Shown here piece by piece: positions 34,423-42,814 of a stretch of DNA of 64,000 bases (within the stretch, counting starts at the first letter, position 1; every line of letters begins with the position of its first letter). The notes under the pieces were generated by a model. It saw only the letters and a list, made by a program, of their open reading frames with translations. It did no database searches and had not been told where the DNA came from. The DNA is from an uncultured Bacteroides sp. GTDB taxonomy: Bacteria; Bacteroidota; Bacteroidia; Cytophagales; Cyclobacteriaceae. A program made the translations under genes and the position numbers. The stretch spans positions 372,001-436,000 of the forward strand of contig CABHOV010000046.1 in NCBI GenBank assembly GCA_902168185.1, in the 5' to 3' direction.

Positions 34423-36463
34423 TAGCTTCCTCAGATTTTAATCTAGCGAGATAAGCAACTCCTTGTGCCATTCGTTGCTCCCATGGATCAGCAGATTTTA
34501 TGTCTGGCAATCTGCCTCTTTCTTTCTTGAACTTCAATGCTCGTTTTGCCAATTCTCGGGCGTCCTCTAAAGTAAGATTAGGCTTGCGTGCAGCAATGAC
34601 TTCTGCCATCGCTTTAAGGCTCTGTTCGGTCATGGCCTTTGACAAAATGGAATAAGCTTCACTGAATGGATTAATACTGTCAATCCAATCAACATCCAAA
34701 TCTCTCACATCCATTGTGAACCTACGCACCCCTTCGATAAGAGCAGTACTTCCTCGACCTTCCAATTCAGGATTACTATTTAACACTTCCTTTGCTTTTT
34801 GAGTCAAGTTTAAGGCTGCTATGGCATGTTGACGCACCGCTTCCTGATCTTCGTCATCAAGCTGCGGATATTTGTCTTTAATTATTTTGCCCATTCTGAT
34901 TTGTGTCAATTCTTGAGGCACAGTTTCTTCATCAAACAGGCCTCTTTCAATTGTCTGCTTATCCTGAGCAAACGCTGCAATTACTTCGTTCAGATCTTCT
35001 TTGCAAATACGTTTTGCATCCTCACTTTTAGGCACGGTAAGTCCTTTAATTTCTATTTGGTATTGACCCGTTTCCTCGTTAACGCCAATATTACATTTCA
35101 TTGGATCGTATCCACCTTCTCCGTAGTAGTAGTTAGGGTCGGGTTCGTTTTGAGGTTTTTTAGGAACAAAATTAAATCTTGGTGCTAGCACCTGTTCCAT
35201 CAGTAAACTTGCGGAAATGGCTTTGAGTGTATCATTAACAGCATCGGCAACCGCTTCTTCTGACGCATCAGGTTCTGCAATAAGATTAGTAAAACGCGAA
35301 TGTGTTTTGCCAGGCGCATCGCGTGTTGCCCGACCGATAATCTGTACGATTTCTGTCAAACTGGAACGATAACCCACAGTAAGTGCATGCTCACACCAAA
35401 TCCAATCAAATCCCTCTTTGGCCATACCAAGTGCAATAATGATATCTACATGGTCACGGTTGCTTTTTGCCTCAGGCTGTTTCAATGCAGAAGAAACCTT
35501 GTTCCTCTTAGTCGGGTCGTCATCTACAAGGTCCGCAACTTTTAATGTCTCTCCTTCCGATGTCTTTATTAAATGAAAACCTGTATGAGGATCTATTCCC
35601 TGCCAGCTCCCAAGCTCATCCATTATGTGATTAACTTCCTTGATCTTGTCACCCATACTTTCCCGTGAATTAACATTGGGTATATGAATGATGGTCTTTT
35701 CGTTAGGATCAAGGACATTTAGAATGTCTTCGACATATGATCCGCTGTAAAAGAAATACCCCAGGTTAAGCGTCTTGAGGTATTCGTAGCCATTGAGCTG
35801 TTCATAATACGTATAAGTTACTGTTTGGAATTTAGCTTCATCTTCTGGCATCAAAACCGGATTTGCGTCTCCCCGAAAATAAGAGCCTGTCATGGCTATG
35901 ATATGAGCCTTATCCCTTCCTACCAATTGCTTTAGCCGTGATCCAAGCACATTATCCTCTTCCGCGCTAACATGATGAAATTCATCAATAGCGATTAGTC
36001 GATCATCAAAAACCTCTATCCCAAAACGCTCAACAGCGAAGCGGAATGTTGAATGGGTACATACAAGTATTTTGTCATCACCATCAAGGAAGGATTTAAC
36101 GGAATTTACTTTGCTACCATCCTCGCCAGGTGAGTTGCATAAATTCCATTTTGGCTCCATCTGCCAGTCATAGTAAAAACCGAATTTGGAAAGAGGTTCG
36201 TTTGCAAAGCTTGACCCTATAGATTTTTCAGGCACAGCAATGATTGCTTGCTTAATTCCCTGATTATTCAGCTTATCAAGAGCGATAAACATCAGTGCTC
36301 TACTCTTTCCTGAGGCAGGAGGTGATTTGATCAGCAGGTATTGTTCGCCACGCTTTTCATAGGCTCTTTCTTGCATTTCCCGCATACCAAATTCATTCGA
36401 TTTTGTAGAACTGCCGGTACTCTTATAATTGACAGTAACTGATGGTATGGTCTTGTTTCTCAT
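34415..36463 (-). CDS. DExH-box helicase of R-M-like system
   Basis: A superfamily 2 ATPase of 682 residues. Walker A is PPASGKSRALM (about 48-58), the DExH box is IDEFHHV (about 157-163) and motif III lies in AMTGSYF. The second RecA-like domain closes with QIIGRATRDAPGK, the arginine-finger motif VI. The C-terminal 250 residues are helical. It overlaps the methyltransferase stop by four bases and the GIY-YIG start by eight. In restriction-like systems this type of ATPase translocates DNA. Confidence 0.82.
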   Translation of the reverse strand: MRNKTIPSVTVNYKSTGSSTKSNEFGMREMQERAYEKRGEQYLLIKSPPASGKSRALMFIALDKLNNQGIKQAIIAVPEKSIGSSFANEPLSKFGFYYDWQMEPKWNLCNSPGEDGSKVNSVKSFLDGDDKILVCTHSTFRFAVERFGIEVFDDRLIAIDEFHHVSAEEDNVLGSRLKQLVGRDKAHIIAMTGSYFRGDANPVLMPEDEAKFQTVTYTYYEQLNGYEYLKTLNLGYFFYSGSYVEDILNVLDPNEKTIIHIPNVNSRESMGDKIKEVNHIMDELGSWQGIDPHTGFHLIKTSEGETLKVADLVDDDPTKRNKVSSALKQPEAKSNRDHVDIIIALGMAKEGFDWIWCEHALTVGYRSSLTEIVQIIGRATRDAPGKTHSRFTNLIAEPDASEEAVADAVNDTLKAISASLLMEQVLAPRFNFVPKKPQNEPDPNYYYGEGGYDPMKCNIGVNEETGQYQIEIKGLTVPKSEDAKRICKEDLNEVIAAFAQDKQTIERGLFDEETVPQELTQIRMGKIIKDKYPQLDDEDQEAVRQHAIAALNLTQKAKEVLNSNPELEGRGSTALIEGVRRFTMDVRDLDVDWIDSINPFSEAYSILSKAMTEQSLKAMAEVIAARKPNLTLEDARELAKRALKFKKERGRLPDIKSADPWEQRMAQGVAYLARLKSEEANA

Positions 36464-39210
36464 GCAACTTTCCCTTTGGAGGTCATTTTGGTATAAAGTT
36501 CAAAAAGTTTTTCGAGGCGTTCGGTATCATTCCTAAATAGCCTACCAATGTAAATACGTTCCAGTACATCATCGTTACGTTCATGAGCTTGACGTAAATC
36601 TTCAGGCATTTTATCCGGATCATATAAATCGGCAATCGTGGCTGGGAAATATCGTTCTCGCGCAATGAGAATTTCTTTTGCACAATGCGTTAAGTCTTCC
36701 TTATTTTTTTGGGTGAGCATGGGCACCGGAAAAGTGTTCCAGCCGATTGTATTCGAATACGAAAAGCGCATTTCTAAACGCACACAAACGGTACCAACCC
36801 ATACCCAATGCAGTCGTGAAACAACCAACGCAATGCACCAAAGTGGAGCATCATAAAGAGCATATACCTTGTTTGTAATCGTACTTCTATGATCAATTAA
36901 ACCGCATGGCAAATACTGTCTATTTTCAGAAGTTATCGCGGGAATAGCTATTAAATGTGATTTTCCAATATTCATCTCTCGCATTTGGTGAGCGCGTCCT
37001 GCAAGTTCTTTTGCTCCATTGTCAGAACTCGACAATCTCATTTTACGTACTCCTTCAATGCGTGATGCTATAGCATCAATTTTCAATGCTTCATCTAACC
37101 ATTCATTCTCAATCCAGAGGCAGTATCTTGTGCTTCCATTAATAAATTCTTCTGCACCATAAATCCTTCTTACAAATTTGGACTTCTCCTCCTTAGATAA
37201 TCTCATTCCTTGAAGGTCAATTTCATTCATCAACAAATGACCTCCATCCACTGGCTTATTTCCAAACTTCATTTCAGAAAGCTTGCTAATTGGTTTAGCC
37301 ACCTTGTTCACAATTACATTTTCGGTAGCAGTCAAGTAAGCATTGATATTACTGGCCCTTTTTTCAATTGTTTGACCATTTTCACCTGAAGAAAACAGAC
37401 GTCTTGACGTACCGGCACTGTTTGATATGCCAACTATAACAACAGTCACTCCCGCATTGTAACTTGCAAGGTTGGACCACTTAAAAGAAGTATAGGCAAA
37501 TGAGATTTCATGGCCCGTTTTGAAAATCAATGGCCAAAGAATGGGAACCTGTTGACCTTGACATATTGAGTTTGTTGACACAAAAGAAGATACAGTCTTA
37601 GTATGCTTTCCGTACTCCGCCGCCTTCATGAACCATCCGGCTACATAATCAAGCGATTTCCAAGTTTTTGTAAGGCTTTCGAAAATTGATTTCAAATCCA
37701 ACTTCTGTTCTTTCGATTGCCATGTAGATCCTAAGTATGGAGGATTGCCGCAGATATAAGTTTCCCCACCTTCATTTTCGAAATCAATTTCTGCCTGATC
37801 CGTTGGAGTACTAAATAGGTCTTCCCTGAAAAGCTTTACACTTGTCCCAGTAGGCGGGCATATGCCGAGCCAGTTTATTTGAAGTGCATTGCCACAAGTG
37901 ATCCAGTTTTCAGCGTTGAGAGGAAGAAATTCAGCGAGAGCTAACTTTTGTCCTCTATATAGGACATTACATTGGTATTCTGCGATGATGAGCGCCAGTC
38001 TCGCAATTTCTGCTGAGAAATCTCGAAGTTCTATCCCTCTAAAGTTGGTAAGAGGAATTTCAGTTAAATGATCATTTTCTCCGCGCCTCTTATTGATCTC
38101 ATATTCAATTTCGCGTAAATGTTTATAGGCGATTACAAGGAAGTTGCCTGAACCACATGCCGGATCAAATACACGAATACGGGATATCCTCTTTCTAAGA
38201 TTCAGTAGCTTTCGTGCATTATCACCTGCTTCATCCAGTTGCGCTCTCAAATCATCAAGAAATAATGGATTGAGGACTTTAAGAATATTTGGAACTGAAG
38301 TGTAATGCATGCCCAATGCTCCACGCTCCTCGTCATCTGCAACAGCCTGAATCATAGACCCGAATATGTCAGGGTTTATTTTCTTCCAATCCAGATTCCC
38401 AACATGAAGCAAATAGGATCTGGCAATCTTTGTGAACTTCGGTGTTTCTGTAGACCCAGAAAACAAATCACCATTCACATAAGGAAATTTATTTGCCCAG
38501 TTTTTAACATTTTTATCAGAACGTCCATCCTGCTTGATGTCCATCGCTCTGAAGATCTCGCTGATAATTTCGTGAGTGTCTGATCCATCGTTAGCGCTCA
38601 TTTGGTGTACCGTAGAGGTAAACAAATCATTGCTAAAAATATCTGTATCGTCAGCGAAAAAGCAGAAAATCAGTCGAGCAAGAAAATGATTCATATCATG
38701 GCGCCTCTCTGCTGTTGCCCAATCAGGATTATGACGAAGCAACTCTATATACAGTTTATTAAGACGGCTTGTCGCCTTAATATCAAAGGCGTTTTCACGT
38801 ATTTGTTTGACCGTGCTGATGCCCGCCAATGGCAGGAAAAAACCAAAGTGGTTATGAAAGTCTGAATAATCACAAGCAACTGTCTCTCCACTAGCTAAAT
38901 CTTCAGCCTGAAAGTCTTTTCCGTCCGTAGCCAAAATAAACTTGGCCTTGGCCTTGGTTGTTGCCGGGCTTTCTTTTAACCGTTTTAGTGTTTCACTAAC
39001 CTCTCCGTCATCACAAACAGCGATATGAATGTTGTTATGCTGTAGAACACCTTTTTCGATATCGGATTTGTTGTTATTACCTGTTCTGAGGCGCGCAATA
39101 GTCGTGGACTTATTGCCAAATGCTTCCAGAAAAGAATACGGGAATTCAGTCGGATTAAAACCTTGTTCCGATAATAAAGATATAGCCTCTTCAATTTCTA
39201 CTGCATTCAT
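36460..39210 (-). CDS. Gamma-class DNA methyltransferase (YeeA-like)
   Basis: A protein of 916 residues. The SAM-binding motif I is VFDPACGSGNFL (347-358) and the catalytic motif IV is GNPPY (488-492), in the order of gamma-class N6-adenine methyltransferases. The long N-terminal part (1-330) resembles the YeeA/MmeI-like group (FILATDGKDF, HFGFFLPLAG, ARLIFCFFADDTDIF). The C-terminal 400 residues would read the target. I see no clear PD-(D/E)xK nuclease motif in it, so cutting is probably left to the GIY-YIG protein. It begins 32 bp after the XRE gene. Confidence 0.85.
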   Translation of the reverse strand: MNAVEIEEAISLLSEQGFNPTEFPYSFLEAFGNKSTTIARLRTGNNNKSDIEKGVLQHNNIHIAVCDDGEVSETLKRLKESPATTKAKAKFILATDGKDFQAEDLASGETVACDYSDFHNHFGFFLPLAGISTVKQIRENAFDIKATSRLNKLYIELLRHNPDWATAERRHDMNHFLARLIFCFFADDTDIFSNDLFTSTVHQMSANDGSDTHEIISEIFRAMDIKQDGRSDKNVKNWANKFPYVNGDLFSGSTETPKFTKIARSYLLHVGNLDWKKINPDIFGSMIQAVADDEERGALGMHYTSVPNILKVLNPLFLDDLRAQLDEAGDNARKLLNLRKRISRIRVFDPACGSGNFLVIAYKHLREIEYEINKRRGENDHLTEIPLTNFRGIELRDFSAEIARLALIIAEYQCNVLYRGQKLALAEFLPLNAENWITCGNALQINWLGICPPTGTSVKLFREDLFSTPTDQAEIDFENEGGETYICGNPPYLGSTWQSKEQKLDLKSIFESLTKTWKSLDYVAGWFMKAAEYGKHTKTVSSFVSTNSICQGQQVPILWPLIFKTGHEISFAYTSFKWSNLASYNAGVTVVIVGISNSAGTSRRLFSSGENGQTIEKRASNINAYLTATENVIVNKVAKPISKLSEMKFGNKPVDGGHLLMNEIDLQGMRLSKEEKSKFVRRIYGAEEFINGSTRYCLWIENEWLDEALKIDAIASRIEGVRKMRLSSSDNGAKELAGRAHQMREMNIGKSHLIAIPAITSENRQYLPCGLIDHRSTITNKVYALYDAPLWCIALVVSRLHWVWVGTVCVRLEMRFSYSNTIGWNTFPVPMLTQKNKEDLTHCAKEILIARERYFPATIADLYDPDKMPEDLRQAHERNDDVLERIYIGRLFRNDTERLEKLFELYTKMTSKGKVA

Positions 39211-39242
39211 TTATATCTGCGTATAAGAAAATCTTCGTTGGT

Positions 39243-39437
39243 TTATCTTCTATTGCTCACAATCAAATCTTTGACATCTACATCAAGGATATCAGCTATC
39301 CGATTCAAGTCTTCTAGGCTTGGTTGGCTTCTATTTTGTACGTACGAATTAGTCATGTTGTAGCTCTTGCCGAGTCTATCAGCCAACCACGTCTGCTTAA
39401 TTCCCTTTTGCTTGAGAATATCTTTGATTCTATTCAT
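39243..39437 (-). CDS. XRE-type HTH regulator of the methyltransferase operon
   Basis: A protein of 64 residues made of one helix-turn-helix (KGIKQTWLADRLGKSYNMTN, then LEDLNRIADILDV). Size and position at the head of the operon fit a controller protein that delays or limits the other genes, as C proteins do in type II systems. Confidence 0.8.
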   Translation of the reverse strand: MNRIKDILKQKGIKQTWLADRLGKSYNMTNSYVQNRSQPSLEDLNRIADILDVDVKDLIVSNRR

Positions 39438-39583
39438 GATCCAAAAGCTCTAAAATAGGGCATAGAAAATATCTCGAAATATGAGATGTTTTATACAAGG
39501 ATCAAAATTCTTGCTTACATTGTTCCCAGGCATTCTCAATGTAAGTGAGGTGTGGGTTTCCGAAGATTAAATTCGCGTGATTT

Positions 39584-39817
39584 ATGAAGAACTTGATACG
39601 ACTACATGAAGCTGTTGCGATTGTCCTACTTGGAAAGCCGAACAAAACAGCCACTTTAGAACAAATTGCAAAGGAAATTAGAAGGCGAGAGTTGTTCCCC
39701 AATCGAAAAGGAGGAATTGAATTATCAGAGCAGATTCGAATAAGAACTTCAATCTCGTCCAGCAGATATAAGTCTTGGTTTCTTTTTACAAGACCGGATA
39801 TTCTAAAACTGAGATAG
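39584..39817 (+). CDS. HARE-HTH-like winged-helix protein
   Basis: A protein of 77 residues. The start LIRLHEAVAIVLLGKPNKTA followed by LEQIAKEIRRRELF matches the HARE-HTH pattern (helix, loop, T-x-x-E/Q-I-A-x-x-I), a domain often linked to restriction and methylation genes. It ends in a wing-like FTRPDILKL. It is divergent from the XRE/methyltransferase operon. It may be whole or the remaining part of a larger protein. Confidence 0.5.
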   Translation: MKNLIRLHEAVAIVLLGKPNKTATLEQIAKEIRRRELFPNRKGGIELSEQIRIRTSISSSRYKSWFLFTRPDILKLR

Positions 39818-39895
39818 TTGATATCAGCGTAGTGCAGACGGTGGATATTGTGTCAGGATTTGTCAAGTTAAGCTTAGTAATAATTCGTTTATAAG

Positions 39896-40282
39896 ATGCA
39901 GTTTTCAAAGTCCACCATGTATGGCTTTTTTGATGGATCGAAAAAGTCATTCGTTATCCCAGTTTACCAACGAGCTTATTCTTGGAAGGAGAAAGAATGG
40001 CAAATATTTCTCGATGACCTAAAGGAGCAAATACAAGGTAATAGCAACTACTTCTTTGGTAACATTCTACTTGAGACAATTGAACAGGATAGATTGTTCG
40101 AAGTCATTGATGGACAGCAGAGACTTACAACACTAACAATCTTTATTCGATCAGTAATCAATGTACTGAAAGAAAGAATCGAAAAAGGCGAAACCATTGA
40201 TGTGAGCATTGCCGAAAAAGAAACTACGTTCATCAATTGCTTCCATATCTTTTGCCATTACATTGACAGCATATACAATTAA
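39896..40282 (+). pseudogene. Truncated DUF262 (GmrSD-like) gene
   Basis: The 128 residues show the DUF262 start: FVIPVYQRAYSW, YFFGNILLE and the nucleotidase-like motif VIDGQQRLTTL. Full GmrSD-type proteins have 500 or more residues; here the frame ends soon after the first domain in sequence with no likeness to the family, and no further piece is found downstream. It is most likely the remnant of a defence gene. Confidence 0.7.
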
Positions 40283-40329
40283 CTATGTAAAAAATAAAAA
40301 CAAGAATTAGCGTTGGTTAGTCAGAGAGC

Positions 40330-40355
40330 ATTAGTTGCTCCGGTGAGCAACTAAT
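40330..40355. repeat. Hairpin between convergent genes
   Basis: ATTAGTTGCTC and GAGCAACTAAT form an 11-pair perfect stem with a CGGT loop. It lies between the DUF262 remnant and the minus-strand XRE gene. No T-run follows on either strand, so it is only a possible two-way terminator. Confidence 0.5.
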
Positions 40356-40412
40356 ACATACTTGTCATAGTAATTGTACGTTTCTACAGTCTCAAAATCT
40401 CAATTATTCATT

Positions 40413-40943
40413 TTAAATTTTTCGATACTGGAATTTTGACTTCTTGTCTGTTGTCAGTTTTTCAACAAGACCTTTTCTCCTTAGTTCTTCAAGCGCATCA
40501 GAAATTCTCGTGGTCGTAAATTTCACATCGTACTTATCATGTAAATGGTCAGCAATTTCCTTCGTGAGTCTAGGAGTCTTCATAAATTTTGAGTTGAGAA
40601 CCTTTTCTCTGATGGCGTACATCAGACTCTTCTTAAGAAAGACATGAGGATTGATGTCGTGGAGTAAAAGATAATTATGAATGTTTTTTCTCAGTAAATC
40701 AGAATTTGGAATTGGTTCATTGTACTGAAACAGTTGGAAATCCTCCACGCCAAAGAAGTCTGAGAGTGTAGACACAGTATCTATTCCAATACTTATTTTT
40801 CCAGATTCGATCTTTGAGATATGTGTCTGTATAATTCCCGTCGCGTAATGAATCTGCTCCTGTGAAAGATTTACTGATTCTCGAATTGCTTTAAGCCGGT
40901 CAGCGAACTTTTTACGACTGTTCTTATCATTAATTTTTTGCAC
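40413..40943 (-). CDS. XRE-type regulator with C-terminal winged helix
   Basis: A protein of 176 residues. Residues about 12-66 form an XRE helix-turn-helix (LKAIRESVNLSQEQIHYATG, QTHISKIESGKIS). The C-terminal 60 residues look like a second winged helix (LTKEIADHLHDKYDVKFTTT, LEELRRKGLVEKL). It stands alone in a small region between two defence units and the SusCD operon. Its targets are unknown. Confidence 0.75.
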   Translation of the reverse strand: MQKINDKNSRKKFADRLKAIRESVNLSQEQIHYATGIIQTHISKIESGKISIGIDTVSTLSDFFGVEDFQLFQYNEPIPNSDLLRKNIHNYLLLHDINPHVFLKKSLMYAIREKVLNSKFMKTPRLTKEIADHLHDKYDVKFTTTRISDALEELRRKGLVEKLTTDKKSKFQYRKI

Positions 40944-41462
40944 CCAAGCAAGGTGCTTTCTATATTAATCGGATATTATTCACTAAAATACTTCAATTCC
41001 GATTCTTTTGTTATATTTGATTTAACAACACAATGAATGAATTGAAGTAATTGGTTGAATTAAATTATTTTAGCGAATTCTCAAGAAATTGACGCATTCG
41101 CACTTAGCGTCTCGTAAGGAAAACTGGTAATTTTCAACGGAAACGAGGCAATAAGTGAGGTGCTCACGCCATTGGCGTGGGCTCACTTATTCGTTTCCAG
41201 GTATACCAGTACCTCCTTACAGTAAGTTGGGTTCCACGCCATATTTTTTGAACTGGTATCCCCTTACAACAGGCGCTCATAAGTTTCTGTACAATTAAAC
41301 AGCAAACAACATGAGCCGGTCAGAACAAATCTTCTTACTCTGTAAACGTCCTCCAAGTTAGGTTAATGGAGCCCTGTCCGGTGTATGCCCGGCATCCATC
41401 TTCAGTGTCGGTGCATCACCGGATTTATTTATCTCATTTTTCTTAACTAAAAATCAATACGC
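40944..41462. other. Spacer with long hairpin element
   Basis: It contains the 107-bp inverted-repeat element at 41114-41220, a degenerate partial copy after it (about 41222-41266), and the leader of the TlpA/SusCD operon. No gene is seen. Confidence 0.5.
41114..41220. repeat. 107-bp imperfect palindromic element
   Basis: Nested arms pair in order from outside to inside: GTAAGGA/TCCTTAC, ACTGGTA/TACCAGT, GGAAACGA/TCGTTTCC, AATAAGTGAG/CTCACTTATT, CACGCCA/TGGCGTG. The whole folds into one long hairpin. It could be a palindromic mobile element of the REP or MITE kind, or a structured RNA. The sequence from 41222 to about 41266 repeats the outer boxes (GTAAG, CTGGTATCCCCTTAC) in worn form. Confidence 0.65.
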
Positions 41463-42773
41463 ATGAAACGAATTTTATGCTGTCTGGCACTGCTATGTCT
41501 TTTTGTTAGTGCAGCAGCGCAGTCATTATCTTCCACGGCCAGTGGATTAGCCATTGGCGATTATGTCCCCGATGTAACTGTTACAAACATCCTAAACCTT
41601 CCGGGTGGCAAGGCTAAAATATCAGACTATAGGGGTAAACTTCTTATACTCGACTTCTGGGCAACCTGGTGCTCTCCTTGTATATCTATGTTTCCTAAAT
41701 CAGATTCACTGAATACAGCATTCAAGGATAAAGCAGTAATTCTACCTATCACCTACCAGTCGAAAGAAGAAGTGATGAGGCTCTTCAATAAGTCCGTTCA
41801 CCTGCGGGATATTAAAATGCCCATGGCTACAAGTGATACCCAACTGCGCAAGCTTTTTCCGCACAAGGAAATACCGCACTATATATGGATTGATGAGCAA
41901 GGGAAAGTCAAAGCGATAACGGGACACAGCGAGGTGAATGCTGCCAACATCAGTAAAATGATTGCTTCTTCTACATCAGCACTAAAAGAGAAAAAGGACA
42001 TTGAGATTCTTCCCTATGATAGGGAATTACCTTTACTGTTCAACCCAGTGCAGATTGCTCCGGAAGATCTTCGATATGAAAGTATAGTTCTCGGCTATAA
42101 AGAAGGTTTCGCTTCCCGTATCGATGTACTTCGGTATCCTGATAACACCATCGCCCGGATAACCGGCACCAACCTTGGCCTTAAAACACTCTACGCATAT
42201 GCTTTCAGTACCGATGAACAAGTCATCAAAGACAACCGGGTAATCGTGGAGGTAGCCGATACATCCAAGCTGGTATATCCGGATCATCGCACTACATCAG
42301 CAGAGCAGTTGCTAAGCTGGGTAAAGGTAAACTCGTATTGCTACGAACTCATGGTGCCCAATGCCATCTCAAAGAACTTTCTAACGATGATGAAGGAAGA
42401 TCTTGCCCGAGTCTTCAATCTATATACCGCCTCCCTGGAGAAACGTGAGACAAAAGTATTGGCACTGGTTCGAACATCATCGAACGATAAAATAAAGACA
42501 AGTGGTAAGCCGCAGAAATTCAACGTTGACCATTTCGAGTTCACGATTACCAACTGTAAACTCCAGCTATTGGTAGCGAACCTCAACTACTCACTACAAC
42601 TCCTTCGCATCCCGGTGATTGATGATACAGGCTATATCGGCAATGTAGATATGTCACTTCAAGCAAATCAATCGGACATCGAAAGCATCCGGAAAGAACT
42701 GCGGAAGTATGATCTGGACCTTGTCTACAAGACTAAAGCAATAGACATGCTGGTCATCCGCGATGCCCGCTAA
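41463..42773 (+). CDS. TlpA-like thioredoxin-fold protein with DUF3738 tail
   Basis: A protein of 436 residues with a signal peptide (1-20, ending AAAQ). The TlpA/AhpC-type thioredoxin domain covers about 28-170, with the redox pair in FWATWCSPC (C70, C73) and the cis-proline region KEIPHYIWID. The C-terminal part looks like DUF3738 (PVIDDTGYIGNVDM, LDLVYKTKAIDMLVI). It acts in the periplasm, probably on disulfides. It is the first gene of an operon with SusC and SusD genes. Confidence 0.82.
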   Translation: MKRILCCLALLCLFVSAAAQSLSSTASGLAIGDYVPDVTVTNILNLPGGKAKISDYRGKLLILDFWATWCSPCISMFPKSDSLNTAFKDKAVILPITYQSKEEVMRLFNKSVHLRDIKMPMATSDTQLRKLFPHKEIPHYIWIDEQGKVKAITGHSEVNAANISKMIASSTSALKEKKDIEILPYDRELPLLFNPVQIAPEDLRYESIVLGYKEGFASRIDVLRYPDNTIARITGTNLGLKTLYAYAFSTDEQVIKDNRVIVEVADTSKLVYPDHRTTSAEQLLSWVKVNSYCYELMVPNAISKNFLTMMKEDLARVFNLYTASLEKRETKVLALVRTSSNDKIKTSGKPQKFNVDHFEFTITNCKLQLLVANLNYSLQLLRIPVIDDTGYIGNVDMSLQANQSDIESIRKELRKYDLDLVYKTKAIDMLVIRDAR

Positions 42774-42814
42774 TATCTTTTATTATTTATATCTGAACCT
42801 AATTAATCGAGCTT

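Noticed and set aside
41340-41440. Possible riboswitch in the leader of the TlpA/SusCD operon
   Set aside because: Short pairings such as ATGCCCGGCAT and repeated CCGGTG-like boxes were seen, but they do not match the core of any riboswitch class that I can recognise.
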